A stretch of 64,000 nucleotides of DNA from Oceanomicrobium pacificus (GCF_009833495.1 NZ_WUWG01000007.1:142417-206416); one strand, 5' to 3'; shown: positions 34,872-43,529, counted from the stretch's first letter. Notes: generated from the sequence alone by a model not told the origin. Translations and numbers: made by a program.

Positions 34872-36784
34872 TGGGGCAGCAGCCGCGACAGGGCGGCGAA
34901 CCGCTCGAAATCCTTGGCCGCCGGTGTGGTCCATCCGGTCTCGGCAATCGCGCCGAGACGCGGGAAAACCATGTGATTGAACTGGCTCCGGCTGGCGATA
35001 TGTTCGCCCCAGATGCCGCCCTGCACACCCAGAAGCTGGGGCATCTGCGCCTCTGACAGCGCGCCGTCAGGTGCGAACCGGTATGCATGTTCCGGCGTGG
35101 ACACGCCGGCCCAGCTTGATCCGGGCTCGTCCCAGCCGTCCGCCTGCGCCATATCCATGTAATAGGCCTGTCCGGGCGAAGCCACGACCTGATAGCCGCG
35201 ATCCGCCAGTCCGCGAATGACCTCCGGCGCCTGCCAGGCGATCAGAAGCGCATTGTCCGGAGAGATGCCACCGCCTTCCGCCACCTCGTTCCAGCCGGCA
35301 AAGCCCTTGCCGAGCCCGCGCAAAATCTCTTGCGCGCGGCGCATGAAATGGGCCTGCAACTCCATCGTGCCGGACAGCCCCTCATCGGCCATCAGTTTTT
35401 GTGCTGCTGGCGATTTGAGCCAGGCCGTGCCGTCGACCTCATCACCGCCCATATGGATGAACGGGCCGGGGAAGAGGTCCGCCAGTTCGCCGAGCAGGGT
35501 TTCGAGGAACGCATATGTCTCCGGCACGCCCGGATTGAGCGCATTGTTCGCGTAGCCCTGCACCGAATGGTAGGCGGCTGCCGGTTCGCCCGGATCGCGC
35601 AGATGGGGCAGGGCGGTCAGGATCGCGGTTGCATGGCCGGGCGTGTCGACCTCGGGCAAGACCTCGATGCCGAGCGACGCGGCATGGGCAAGGAAGGCCC
35701 GGATCTCCGCCTTGGTGTAGAAGCCGCCATGCGGCGCGGCGCCGGAGGTGAACTGGGGCGCGAGCGGCAACCCGTGGCCGCGCATGGCGCCGACATCGGT
35801 CAGTTCAGGATAGGCGTCGATCTCGATCCGCCAGCCTTCGTCATCCGTCAGATGCCAATGGAACCGGTTCATCCGCATCCATGCGAGGATATCGACAAGC
35901 CGCGTGACCTCCGCCAGCCCGTAGAAGCGGCGGGACACATCCAGATGTGTGCCACGCCAGCCGAACCGCGGCGCATCCTCGATCCGCCCGTCACCCGGCT
36001 GGCGGAACCGGTCGGGAGCGCGGTCGGCGGCGGACAGGATCTGCGCCAGCACCGTCAGCCCGTAGCGCCGGCCATTGCCCGCACCATGGGCCAGCGTTGC
36101 GGCCCCGTCGGCAAATTCGAGCCGGTAGCCCTCGGCCGGCAGCGTCCCGTCAGCCTCGATACGGAGCGGCAGGCATCCTTCGGAATCCCCCATACGGAAC
36201 GGGGTCATCCGGCCGGGGAAGAGCCGTCCCGCCAGCCCGTTGATCGCAGCCACGTCCCGCGCGGCAGGGTGTGCCGCGCCGCCCGTCAGCCCATAGGCGC
36301 AAACACCTGTCAGATAACCCGTCACATCAACCGCGTTCGGCCAGGGCAGGATCCCGAGCGGGACCTCGACCTGGCCCGCCGGCCAGACCCTGCGCGACCC
36401 GTCCGGTTCCTCAGGCACGCGGGACAGGAGCGCTGTTTCGATGTCCAACAGACGGCCATCGGGGAAAATCAGATAGGCGCCGGTCGGACCATCCTCCAGG
36501 TGCATCGCTGGCAGGTCGAGGCCGGAAATGGTGATCTCCCAGCTCTCGCCCGCTGCAAGATTGTCGAATTCGGGACGCAGCACATGATGGCTCGCCACCG
36601 CCGCTTCCAGCCTCGCGCCTGCGAACTGTGCGGGATCATGGGCAAAGATCACGCATGTATAGGCCAGCTGCACCGGCCCGAGGGGCGCGCCCGACAGGTT
36701 GTGCAACTGCAGGACCATCCGCCCGCCCTGTGCGGCGTCGGCCGGGTGGTAGCGGCTTTCAAGGCAAAAATCGGTTCGCGACAT
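34865..36784 (-). CDS. Beta-N-acetylhexosaminidase, GH20 family, without signal peptide
   Basis: This 639-residue enzyme has an N-terminal beta-sandwich region (to about residue 170), a GH20b-type domain (GYRLEFADGAATLAHGAGNG) and the catalytic barrel starting near DAPRFGWRGTHLDVSRRFYG. The catalytic Asp-Glu pair is D448-E449 in HMGGDEVDGTAW; the conserved HWHLTDDEGWRIEI precedes it. It removes terminal GlcNAc or GalNAc from beta-linked glycans. Unlike many GH20 enzymes it lacks a signal peptide (N-terminus MSRTDFCLESRYHPADA), so it probably acts on imported oligosaccharides in the cytosol. It is followed upstream on the strand by an SDR gene 9 bases away. An amino-sugar import operon lies 10 kb further on. 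Confidence 0.9.
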   Translation of the reverse strand: MSRTDFCLESRYHPADAAQGGRMVLQLHNLSGAPLGPVQLAYTCVIFAHDPAQFAGARLEAAVASHHVLRPEFDNLAAGESWEITISGLDLPAMHLEDGPTGAYLIFPDGRLLDIETALLSRVPEEPDGSRRVWPAGQVEVPLGILPWPNAVDVTGYLTGVCAYGLTGGAAHPAARDVAAINGLAGRLFPGRMTPFRMGDSEGCLPLRIEADGTLPAEGYRLEFADGAATLAHGAGNGRRYGLTVLAQILSAADRAPDRFRQPGDGRIEDAPRFGWRGTHLDVSRRFYGLAEVTRLVDILAWMRMNRFHWHLTDDEGWRIEIDAYPELTDVGAMRGHGLPLAPQFTSGAAPHGGFYTKAEIRAFLAHAASLGIEVLPEVDTPGHATAILTALPHLRDPGEPAAAYHSVQGYANNALNPGVPETYAFLETLLGELADLFPGPFIHMGGDEVDGTAWLKSPAAQKLMADEGLSGTMELQAHFMRRAQEILRGLGKGFAGWNEVAEGGGISPDNALLIAWQAPEVIRGLADRGYQVVASPGQAYYMDMAQADGWDEPGSSWAGVSTPEHAYRFAPDGALSEAQMPQLLGVQGGIWGEHIASRSQFNHMVFPRLGAIAETGWTTPAAKDFERFAALSRLLPQL

Positions 36785-36793
36785 GGGGACACC

Positions 36794-37567
36794 TCAGGGA
36801 GCGTAATCTTCGGATTGGGAAAAAAGGCGGGCAAGCCCCGTCTGGCCGGCGCTGAGGCCGGCATCGACGGGCAGGCAGACGCCGCTGACGGCGGCTGCCG
36901 CATCGGACAGGAGATAGGCAACCGCGGCCGCGACCTCTTCGGGCGCCACGATCCGGCGGAGCGGGTAGGGCGCGGCAGCCTCCTCCAACACCTGCGGATT
37001 GGCACGGGCACGGTCATTCCAGGCTTGTGTCCGGACGGTGCCGGGCAGGACGGCGTTCACCCGCAGGCCTAGGGGGCCGCATTCGACCGCCGCGAGGCGC
37101 GTGAAATGCAGAAGCGCCGCCTTGGCCATGCTGTAGCCCGGATGGCCGAACACGCCCGTCCCGTTGATGGACCCGATATTGACCGTCGCGGCACCTGCCG
37201 CGAAATGCGGCCGCAGCGCCTGAAAGAGGAGCACCGGCGCTTCGAGGTTGAGCGCCAGATCCGCTCGGAAATTGTCCGCATCGAGCGTGGCAAGACTGTC
37301 GGCCGTGACGCCGCCCGCATTGTTCACAAGCGCCGCGACCGGACCCAGATCTGCGAGCGCCGCGACAAGCGCGTCGCGCGCGGCCGCATCGGTCAGATCG
37401 CAGGTGAGCACCGTAACGGGGTGGCCGGCCCCGGCCGCCGCCCGGTCCAGCGCGGCGGCATCGCGATCCACCAGCACCGGATGGTGGGTCGGAGCAAGGG
37501 CTGCCGCGATGGCGCGGCCGATATCCCCCGCTCCGCCCGTGATGACGGCGATCGGTGTGTCGGGCAT
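36794..37567 (-). CDS. SDR family oxidoreductase
   Basis: The start chosen is the ATG at 37567 (257 residues). This is a classical short-chain dehydrogenase: cofactor motif TGGAGDIG, NNAGG, the catalytic serine region NIGSINGTG and YSMAK (Tyr and Lys of the active site). An aspartate follows strand beta-2 (VLVDRDAAALD), which favours NAD(H) over NADP(H). The substrate is unknown; sugar or hydroxy-acid oxidation fits its place between a GH20 hexosaminidase and an RpiR sugar-phosphate sensor. It starts one base after the regulator's stop codon region. Confidence 0.87.
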   Translation of the reverse strand: MPDTPIAVITGGAGDIGRAIAAALAPTHHPVLVDRDAAALDRAAAGAGHPVTVLTCDLTDAAARDALVAALADLGPVAALVNNAGGVTADSLATLDADNFRADLALNLEAPVLLFQALRPHFAAGAATVNIGSINGTGVFGHPGYSMAKAALLHFTRLAAVECGPLGLRVNAVLPGTVRTQAWNDRARANPQVLEEAAAPYPLRRIVAPEEVAAAVAYLLSDAAAAVSGVCLPVDAGLSAGQTGLARLFSQSEDYAP

Positions 37568-37568
37568 G

Positions 37569-38438
37569 TCAGTCTCCCAATGGGCCGTCGGGTGGCGCAA
37601 GCCCGACGGTCAGCATCTGGTGCTTGATCCGGCGCATCGTTTCGCGGGCCGGGTCGCCGATCCGCGCAGCGACTTCTGTCGCCAGAAGGTCCAGCAGAAT
37701 AAGCCCGCCATAGCGCGCGGCGCTCGGGCGCAGAATATCGTCATGCTCGTCGAGCGACAGGCCGATCACCCGATCGGCCAGCTCCGCGAGCGGGCTGCCA
37801 GGGCGGGTGAGCGCGATGCCGGTCGCTCCGTAATCCCGTGCGGCGGCCATGCAATCCAACGTTGCCGGTGACCGGCCGGCCTGAGAGATGACAAGACATG
37901 CATCGCCCTTGCCGAGCGTCGCCGCCTGCATCAGCGCGCGGCCCCCGTCAACGGTCGCCGTGGCCGCCAGACCCAGCCGGTAGAGGCGGTTCTCCGCTTC
38001 GCGGGCCAGCAACGAACTGTGCCCGCCCTGACCGAAGACCAGAATGCGACCGGCGGATGCGACCGCGGCGACGGCCGCATCGAAACCGGCGCGGTCGCGC
38101 CCGTCGAGCGCGTCCGACATGGCCCGGCTGGCGCCGTCGAGCAGGGCGGCCGCACTGGCATCCGCCCCGGCATGTGCGCCGCCCAGCGGCTGGCGATAGC
38201 GCAGCCCCGGACGCCCGGCTTGTGTCAGCGCCACGCGGAACCGCGCGAAACTGTCGATCCCAAGCCGGCGGCAGAATCGGGTGACGGTCGGCGGGGATAC
38301 GCCGGCGCGTGCGGCCAGTTCGGTGATCGGGACCGAGGCCGCCCAGTCCGGCTCGGATGCGACCAGCGCCGCCAGCGCCTGTTCGGCGGGCGGCAGGTCG
38401 GGCATCTGCCGGTCCAGTGCGGCCAGAAGGTCGGTCAT
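37569..38438 (-). CDS. MurR/RpiR family transcriptional regulator
   Basis: The start chosen is the ATG at 38438 (289 residues), overlapping the RidA stop as ATGA. The N-terminal RpiR-type helix-turn-helix reads ITELAARAGVSPPTVTRFCR followed by RLGIDSFARFR. The C-terminal SIS domain (GRILVFGQGGHSSLLAREAE; DACLVISQAGRSPATLDCMA) binds phosphosugars in characterised members. It probably controls its own minus-strand operon and the divergent plus-strand genes, since two similar A/T-rich motifs flank the gap at 38839 and 38910. Confidence 0.9.
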   Translation of the reverse strand: MTDLLAALDRQMPDLPPAEQALAALVASEPDWAASVPITELAARAGVSPPTVTRFCRRLGIDSFARFRVALTQAGRPGLRYRQPLGGAHAGADASAAALLDGASRAMSDALDGRDRAGFDAAVAAVASAGRILVFGQGGHSSLLAREAENRLYRLGLAATATVDGGRALMQAATLGKGDACLVISQAGRSPATLDCMAAARDYGATGIALTRPGSPLAELADRVIGLSLDEHDDILRPSAARYGGLILLDLLATEVAARIGDPARETMRRIKHQMLTVGLAPPDGPLGD

Positions 38439-38827
38439 GTGGCGGCGGGCGCCTTGTAGGCCACACAATCCACCTCGACCTTGCAATCGACCATCATGGT
38501 TGCCTGCACACAGGCGCGGGCGGGTGGGTGCTCTCCGAAATATTCCGCATAGACCTTGTTGAAGGACCAGAAATCGCGCGGATCATCGAGCCAGACACCG
38601 ACGCGCACGACATGTTCGAGCCCGTAGCCAGCCTCTTCCAGAATGGCGATCAGGTTGCGGATCGTCAGATGCGACTGTTCGACGATGCCGGTGCCGACGA
38701 TCTCTCCGTCCTTCATGGCGACCTGTCCGGACACATGAAGCCAGCCGTCGGCCTCTACCGCGCGGGCAAAGGGCAGGGTCTGGCCACCGGCACCGGGTTT
38801 GGACGCGCCGTATCGCGTGATGCTCAT
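38435..38827 (-). CDS. RidA family protein
   Basis: This 130-residue protein has the YjgF/RidA fold pattern: LPFARAVEADGWLHVSGQVA, IVEQSHLTIRNLIAILEEAG, HVVRVGVWLDDP and the C-terminal PPARACVQATMM, whose arginine binds the carboxylate of the imine substrate in active RidA enzymes. It hydrolyses reactive enamines/imines made by PLP enzymes. A D-threonine-aldolase-like PLP enzyme is encoded in the divergent arm, which would be a fitting partner. It is the first gene of the minus-strand operon with the RpiR regulator, SDR and GH20. Confidence 0.88.
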   Translation of the reverse strand: MSITRYGASKPGAGGQTLPFARAVEADGWLHVSGQVAMKDGEIVGTGIVEQSHLTIRNLIAILEEAGYGLEHVVRVGVWLDDPRDFWSFNKVYAEYFGEHPPARACVQATMMVDCKVEVDCVAYKAPAAT

Positions 38828-38838
38828 CGCAGTCTCCG

Positions 38839-38851
38839 TAAATTATTTTCG
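38839..38851 (-). promoter_or_regulatory. Candidate RpiR operator, RidA side
   Basis: Read on the minus strand this is CGAAAATAATTTA, 12 bases before the RidA start. It matches 10 of 13 positions of the motif at 38910 and resembles the GAAA-N-TTT-type sites of RpiR regulators. Confidence 0.4.
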
Positions 38852-38909
38852 TATCGCTTGACCGATTTCGGGATAATCCGTAGTTTTATCGCCAATCTCA
38901 AGCCAATTG

Positions 38910-38922
38910 TGAAAAATATTTA
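38910..38922 (+). promoter_or_regulatory. Candidate RpiR operator, NTF2-like gene side
   Basis: TGAAAAATATTTA ends two bases before the ATG of the NTF2-like gene, where a ribosome binding site would be expected. It matches the motif on the opposite side of the divergent gap at 10 of 13 positions. Confidence 0.4.
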
Positions 38923-38924
38923 GC

Positions 38925-39428
38925 ATGTCCGACCGCGATCCGTTCACCCCGCCTTTCGCCCCAGACGATGAGGCCCGCCGTGCCATCTGGGAGATGCTTG
39001 TCCCCCGCGATATCGATGCGTTTCTCGCCGCGGACTGGTCGATGGTGGAAGACGATTTCGAGGATGCGGCCTTTTTCGGCATCCACGGGCAGAACAGCCC
39101 CGATGCCGATGCGTGGTCACTGGCCTTCCCCGATCTTGCAAGCTACCGCGCCGAATGGCTCCGTCAGGCAAAGGATTTCGCGACGCAGAGTTTCGCGGAA
39201 GACCCGCGGCCCGCACTGTTCCGCGCCACCCGGCTGGAAGAGATCGAGATTTCCGGAGATAGGGCTCTGGTGCGCAAGAAGTTCGATGGCGCGCTGAAAC
39301 GGACCGATGGCGGCAGCGACCGGCTGTTGTGGCAGACCCACTACCATTGCCACCGGATCGGGGGCCGCTGGAAGATCTGCGGCTTCCTTGGCTACCTGCC
39401 GAACCCGCTCGGGCAGCCCGCAGGATAG
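38925..39428 (+). CDS. NTF2/SnoaL-like hypothetical protein
   Basis: This 167-residue soluble protein has the general NTF2/SnoaL-type layout: N-terminal helices (DIDAFLAADWSMVEDDFEDA), a strand-rich second half (RLEEIEISGDRALVRKKFDG) and a final WQTHYHCHRIGGRWKICGFL. It may be a small enzyme or binding protein. There is no clear Shine-Dalgarno sequence; an A/T-rich candidate operator occupies that position. It is followed 15 bases later by the M81 peptidase gene, so the two are probably co-transcribed. Specific function unknown. Confidence 0.65.
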   Translation: MSDRDPFTPPFAPDDEARRAIWEMLVPRDIDAFLAADWSMVEDDFEDAAFFGIHGQNSPDADAWSLAFPDLASYRAEWLRQAKDFATQSFAEDPRPALFRATRLEEIEISGDRALVRKKFDGALKRTDGGSDRLLWQTHYHCHRIGGRWKICGFLGYLPNPLGQPAG

Positions 39429-39443
39429 GGCAGGGAGCAGACC

Positions 39444-40913
39444 ATGACCCGGCGTATCTTTGTCGCGGCAATGGCGACCGAGACGAACAGTTTCTCACCG
39501 ATCAGGATCGACCTGCGGGCCTTCGAAGCCTCTTTGTTCGCGGGGCCGGGCGCGCATCCCGAAACCCCGACGCTCTGCACGGCGGTCTTTCCGGTGGGGC
39601 GCAGGGTCACCGCGCGACGCGGCTGGACTTTGGTCGAGGGCACGGCCGCCTGGGCCGATCCGGCCGGGCTCGTGTCCCGCGCCGCGCATGAAAGCCTGCG
39701 GGACCGGATACTGGCCGAGCTTGCGGGTGCCGGTCCGGTCGATGCGGTGATGCTGGGCCTCCACGGGGCGATGATCGCGGACGGCTGCGACGATCCAGAG
39801 GGCGACCTGCTCGCCCGCATTCGCGCCCATGTCGGACCGGATGTTCCGGTGATGGCCACGCTCGACCCGCACAGCCACCTGACCAAAAAGCGCGTGGCCG
39901 CGGCTGACGCGCTCGTGGCGTTCCGCGAGTTCCCGCACACGGATTTCGTTGCAACCGCCGAACGCGCCTGGGCGCTGATGGAGCGCCGGCTCGATGGCGA
40001 TCTCGATCCGGTCATCCTGACCGCCGATCCGAAGATGATCGACGTTTTCCCGACCTCGCGCGCGCCGATGCGCCGGTTCGTGGACGATATGGTTGCAGCG
40101 GGGGAGGACTTTCCCGGCGGTGCGGACCTGTCGCTCATCCACGGGTTCATGGCGGGAGACGTGCCGGAGATGGGCACAAAGATGATGATCGTGGCGGACC
40201 GGTCCCGCGCGGTCGAGGCGCAGGCCCTGATCGACCGGTTTGCCGCCCGGATCCGGGCCCTGCGCGGACAGGTCCGGGCCGAGGAACTGGATGTGCCCGA
40301 GGCGCTGAAGCGTGCGCAGGACAGCTCGTCCCGCCCCGTGACCATTGCCGATATGTGGGACAATCCGGGTGGCGGCACGGCAGGTGACGCGACCGTGCTC
40401 CTGCGCGCCGTGCGCGATGCGGGTCTGTCGAACGTCGCCTTCGGGACCATCTGGGACCCCGGCGCCGTGGCGATCTGCATGGCCGCAGGCGCGGGCGCGC
40501 AGCTGTCGCTCCGGATCGGGGCCAAGTCGGCGCCCGGCACCGGCCTGCCCGTCGATCTGGACGCACAGGTCGTCTCTGTCCGCAAGGACGCGCACCAGAT
40601 GTTCGGCGGCTCAATAGTGCCGATCGGGGATGCGGCACATATCCGGGCGGGAGGCATCGACATCATCCTCAATTCGACCCGCGCGCAATGTTTCGACACA
40701 TCGCTTTTCACGCTCTTCGGGATCGATCCGGCGGCGCGCGATATTCTGGTGGTCAAATCGACCAATCACTTCTACGACAGTTTCGCGCGGCTCGGTGGTG
40801 AGATCCTCTATTGCGCGGCCGGGACGCCCTATCCGAATGACCCGCGCCGCACCGCTTATCGCCAAGCACCACGCGATATCTGGCCCATTGCCGACGACCC
40901 GCCGGAGGATTGA
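39444..40913 (+). CDS. M81 family metallopeptidase (MlrC-like)
   Basis: This 489-residue protein matches the microcystinase-C family: N-terminal FVAAMATETNSFSP, GLHGAMIADGCDDPEGDLL, zinc ligands in TLDPHSHLTKK and in FREFPHTDF, and a C-terminal domain with DNPGGGTAGDAT and VVKSTNHFYDSF. MlrC cleaves linear peptide products of microcystin, but most family members sit in amino-acid or opine-type clusters with unknown substrates. Its stop overlaps the ribosome site of the next gene, which suggests coupled translation with the D-threonine-aldolase-like enzyme. Function here probably concerns a modified or D-configured amino acid or amide. Confidence 0.88.
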   Translation: MTRRIFVAAMATETNSFSPIRIDLRAFEASLFAGPGAHPETPTLCTAVFPVGRRVTARRGWTLVEGTAAWADPAGLVSRAAHESLRDRILAELAGAGPVDAVMLGLHGAMIADGCDDPEGDLLARIRAHVGPDVPVMATLDPHSHLTKKRVAAADALVAFREFPHTDFVATAERAWALMERRLDGDLDPVILTADPKMIDVFPTSRAPMRRFVDDMVAAGEDFPGGADLSLIHGFMAGDVPEMGTKMMIVADRSRAVEAQALIDRFAARIRALRGQVRAEELDVPEALKRAQDSSSRPVTIADMWDNPGGGTAGDATVLLRAVRDAGLSNVAFGTIWDPGAVAICMAAGAGAQLSLRIGAKSAPGTGLPVDLDAQVVSVRKDAHQMFGGSIVPIGDAAHIRAGGIDIILNSTRAQCFDTSLFTLFGIDPAARDILVVKSTNHFYDSFARLGGEILYCAAGTPYPNDPRRTAYRQAPRDIWPIADDPPED

Positions 40914-40914
40914 G

Positions 40915-41973
40915 ATGACCCGAATTGACGATCTGATGACCCCGGTTCCGGTGGTCGACGAGGAGGTGATGGCGGCGAATATCGCCCGCGTCCAAGAGTT
41001 TTTCGACGGGCTGGGCCGCAATTTCCGGCCTCATATCAAGACCCACAAGATCCCTGAGCTGGCCGAGGCTCAACTGGTCGCCGGCGCGCGCGGGATCAAC
41101 TGCCAGAAGGTGACGGAGGCAGAGGTTTTCGCCGACGCAGGGTTCGACGATATCCTCATCACCTATAATATCCTCGGGGCGGAGAAACTGGCCCGTCTCG
41201 CGGCGCTCAATGCGCGGGTCCGCCTGACCGTGGTGGCCGACAATGCCACGGTGGTCGACGGGCTGGCTGACGCGTTCCATCCCGACCGGCCACTGCGCAT
41301 CCTCGTCGAATGCGAGACAGGCGCGCGGCGCAACGGCGTGCAGACGCCGGAGGCGGCTGTGGAACTGGCCCGCCGGATCACCGCGGCGCCGGGGCTCATC
41401 TTCGAGGGGCTGATGACCTATCCCAAGCCGCATGGTGAAGCAGCGGTTGAGGCGTTTTTCAGCGAAACGATGGCGCTTCTGGATGCGGCTGGCTTGGCCT
41501 GTCCGGTGCGGTCCCATGCCGGCTCGCCGAGCCTGTTCAACGCGGCCGATGTGCCGTCGGCCACCGAACATCGGGCGGGGACATATATCTACAACGACCG
41601 CAAGATGGTCCGCGAGGGCCATTGCCGGATCGAGGACTGCGCCATGCATATTCTGGCGACGGTCGTCTCCTGCCCGACGCCCGACCGTTGCGTGCTCGAC
41701 AGCGGGTCGAAGACGCTGACCAGCGACCTGTCGGGCTTTGCTGATCACGGGCTGATCGTTGAACATCCCGGCGCGCGGATCGTCTCACTGTCGGAAGAAC
41801 ATGGTGTGGTTGACCTGTCGGATTGCGCAAGCCGCCCCGCTGTCGGCGACCGGGTGCGGATCATCCCCAACCACACCTGCGTCGTGTCCAACATGTTCGA
41901 CCGGATGGTTTTCCACCGCCAAGGCACGATCACGCGGACCTTGCCGGTGCGCGCCCGCGGGCTTGTTTGGTAA
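40915..41973 (+). CDS. D-threonine aldolase-like PLP enzyme (alanine racemase fold)
   Basis: The start chosen is the ATG at 40915 (352 residues), with GGAGG eight bases upstream; a longer frame runs inside the preceding gene. The N-terminal alanine-racemase-type barrel holds the PLP lysine in RPHIKTHKIPELA. The C-terminal domain has the metal-binding region SEEHGVVDLSD and IPNHTCVVSNMFD characteristic of D-threonine aldolase and D-serine dehydratase-like enzymes. It would cleave or dehydrate a D-3-hydroxy amino acid. A RidA protein in the divergent operon could remove its imine by-products. Confidence 0.87.
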   Translation: MTRIDDLMTPVPVVDEEVMAANIARVQEFFDGLGRNFRPHIKTHKIPELAEAQLVAGARGINCQKVTEAEVFADAGFDDILITYNILGAEKLARLAALNARVRLTVVADNATVVDGLADAFHPDRPLRILVECETGARRNGVQTPEAAVELARRITAAPGLIFEGLMTYPKPHGEAAVEAFFSETMALLDAAGLACPVRSHAGSPSLFNAADVPSATEHRAGTYIYNDRKMVREGHCRIEDCAMHILATVVSCPTPDRCVLDSGSKTLTSDLSGFADHGLIVEHPGARIVSLSEEHGVVDLSDCASRPAVGDRVRIIPNHTCVVSNMFDRMVFHRQGTITRTLPVRARGLVW

Positions 41974-41980
41974 CGTTTTA

Positions 41981-42009
41981 TTGACCTTTTGAGGAAATCG
42001 GCCGACACT
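41981..42009 (+). promoter_or_regulatory. Possible promoter before the acyltransferase gene
   Basis: TTGACC (41981-41986) is spaced 17 bases from GACACT (42004-42009). The -35 is good and the -10 is poor (3 of 6). It lies in the 53-base gap after the aldolase-like gene. Confidence 0.3.
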
Positions 42010-42026
42010 TCTCGCGTTAAAGAGGT

Positions 42027-42551
42027 GTGGGCGTAGACGTGCAGGCAGACTATCCAGACGATTGGTTCGACTTCACGGAGAGCCAACTCGCCGATTTTGG
42101 CGCGATGATGTTCCTGTCGTCGCTGGTCAAAGTGCACCAGCGCCGCACCCTTCTGTCCAATTTCCGCAGTTTCGAGACGCCGTGGCGGCTGGGCCAGTAT
42201 CACATTTTCCGCGCCACCAACGGATCACCCCGCGCCTTCATGACCTATGCGGCGCTGAGTGAGGAGGCCGAGCGCGCCTATGCGCTCGACCAGCACCCGA
42301 TCGAGCCCGAGGACTGGGCCGCCGGGCAGGCGGTTTGGATCATCGACCTTGTGGCGCCCTTCGGGCAGGTTCCGCAGATCGTGGAGATGATCAAGCGCGA
42401 CGCACCGTTCCAGAGGGTGCGCACAAACCGGCTGACGGCGGATATGGAAACCCAGAGGATTGTCGAATGGGTCCGCGACGCGGAGGGCAAGGTCCACATG
42501 TCCGTCATCCGCCCGCGCGACTTCCGCACTGTGGCGGAACTGGAGGCGTAA
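42027..42551 (+). CDS. Toxin-activating lysine acyltransferase, HlyC/RtxC-like
   Basis: This 174-residue protein has the HlyC-family core: FLSSLVKVHQRRTLL, WRLGQYHIFRATNGSPRAFM, IEPEDWAAGQAVWIIDLVAP then FG. H37 and D107 align by motif with the catalytic His23 and Asp92 of HlyC. HlyC enzymes move a fatty acyl chain from acyl carrier protein to internal lysines of RTX toxins. The start is uncertain: the GTG at 42027 lies directly behind AGAGG, and another GTG at 42039 has better spacing. It is translationally coupled to a Hint-domain gene (stop and ATG adjacent), while the only RTX protein in the window is 30 kb away. Confidence 0.8.
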   Translation: MGVDVQADYPDDWFDFTESQLADFGAMMFLSSLVKVHQRRTLLSNFRSFETPWRLGQYHIFRATNGSPRAFMTYAALSEEAERAYALDQHPIEPEDWAAGQAVWIIDLVAPFGQVPQIVEMIKRDAPFQRVRTNRLTADMETQRIVEWVRDAEGKVHMSVIRPRDFRTVAELEA

Positions 42552-43529
42552 ATGGTAAACTTTGCAGCAAACCCCGATGAATCCGATCTTGTCGGGTCGG
42601 TCACGAAATCGGACCTCGATACGAGCGGCCAGATCAACATCTTCTGGTATGCGGGGCCGTTTCCGGTCGCGAACGTCAATGATTCCGGCACATTCGAGAT
42701 ATTCATTCAACCTTCGGTCGGCACTGCAACGGTCGATGATAACGGCAACTGGACCTATGATCTGGGCGACAAGTCGAATTTCATCCTGAACGGGTCGGTC
42801 ACATTCACAATTCGCGGAACCGAGACAAACCCGGGCGACCCTGCCAACCCGATCACGGTCGACACGGTTATCACCATCAACTTCGATGTCTGCTTTGTCA
42901 CCGGCACGCGCATCCTGACGCCGGACGGCTGGCGGCGGGTAGAGGACCTGACGGTCGGCGACAGCGTCACCACTCTCGACGGCGGCCCGCAGGTCATCCG
43001 CTGGATCGAGGGGCGCGATCTGGACCCGGCGCGGCTCGCATCCAATCCCGAGCTTTGTCCGATCCGGATCAAGGCCGGCACATTCGGGGCGGGCCGGCCG
43101 GAACGGGACTTGCGGGTTTCGCCGCAGCACCGGGTGCTGTTCTCAGGCCCGCAGGCGCAACTGCTCTTCGGTCAGGCGGACGTGCTCGTGGCCGCCAAGA
43201 GCCTCCTCGGCTTGCCGGGCGTCTCGCAGGAGATGCCCGAAGCGGGGATCGGCTATTTCCACATCCTTCTGGACCGGCACGAGGTTCTGATCGCCGAAGG
43301 GCTGGAGGCCGAGAGCCTCTATCTCGGCGAGGAGGCCCTGTCGGTGATGGGATCGGACGGGCTTCAGGAACTGGCCGCGATCTTCGGGGATGCGACACCG
43401 GGGCCGGCCGGCCTGTTCGGTCCGGCCGCGCGCCACATCCTGCGTGATTATGAGGCGCGGTCGCTCGTGGCGCTGCACAAATCGCGCCTGAAACAGGCCG
43501 GGGCCGAAGCGCCGCACCACCTGCCGTAA
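42552..43529 (+). CDS. Hint-domain protein (Hint_2 type)
   Basis: This 325-residue protein has an N-terminal beta-rich part of about 110 residues with VCBS/Ig-like pattern (SVGTATVDDNGNWTYDLGD). A Hint domain follows: C114 in FDVCFVTGTRILTPDGWRRV, VGDSVTTLDGG, and the block-B-like H193 in RVSPQHRVLF. The C-terminal His-Asn and splice-acceptor of inteins are absent, so only self-cleavage or ester formation at C114 is plausible. Such proteins are frequent in Rhodobacterales. GGAGG at the end of the acyltransferase gene serves as ribosome site. It is probably secreted, but no signal peptide is seen; it might be a substrate of the coupled acyltransferase. Confidence 0.87.
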   Translation: MVNFAANPDESDLVGSVTKSDLDTSGQINIFWYAGPFPVANVNDSGTFEIFIQPSVGTATVDDNGNWTYDLGDKSNFILNGSVTFTIRGTETNPGDPANPITVDTVITINFDVCFVTGTRILTPDGWRRVEDLTVGDSVTTLDGGPQVIRWIEGRDLDPARLASNPELCPIRIKAGTFGAGRPERDLRVSPQHRVLFSGPQAQLLFGQADVLVAAKSLLGLPGVSQEMPEAGIGYFHILLDRHEVLIAEGLEAESLYLGEEALSVMGSDGLQELAAIFGDATPGPAGLFGPAARHILRDYEARSLVALHKSRLKQAGAEAPHHLP

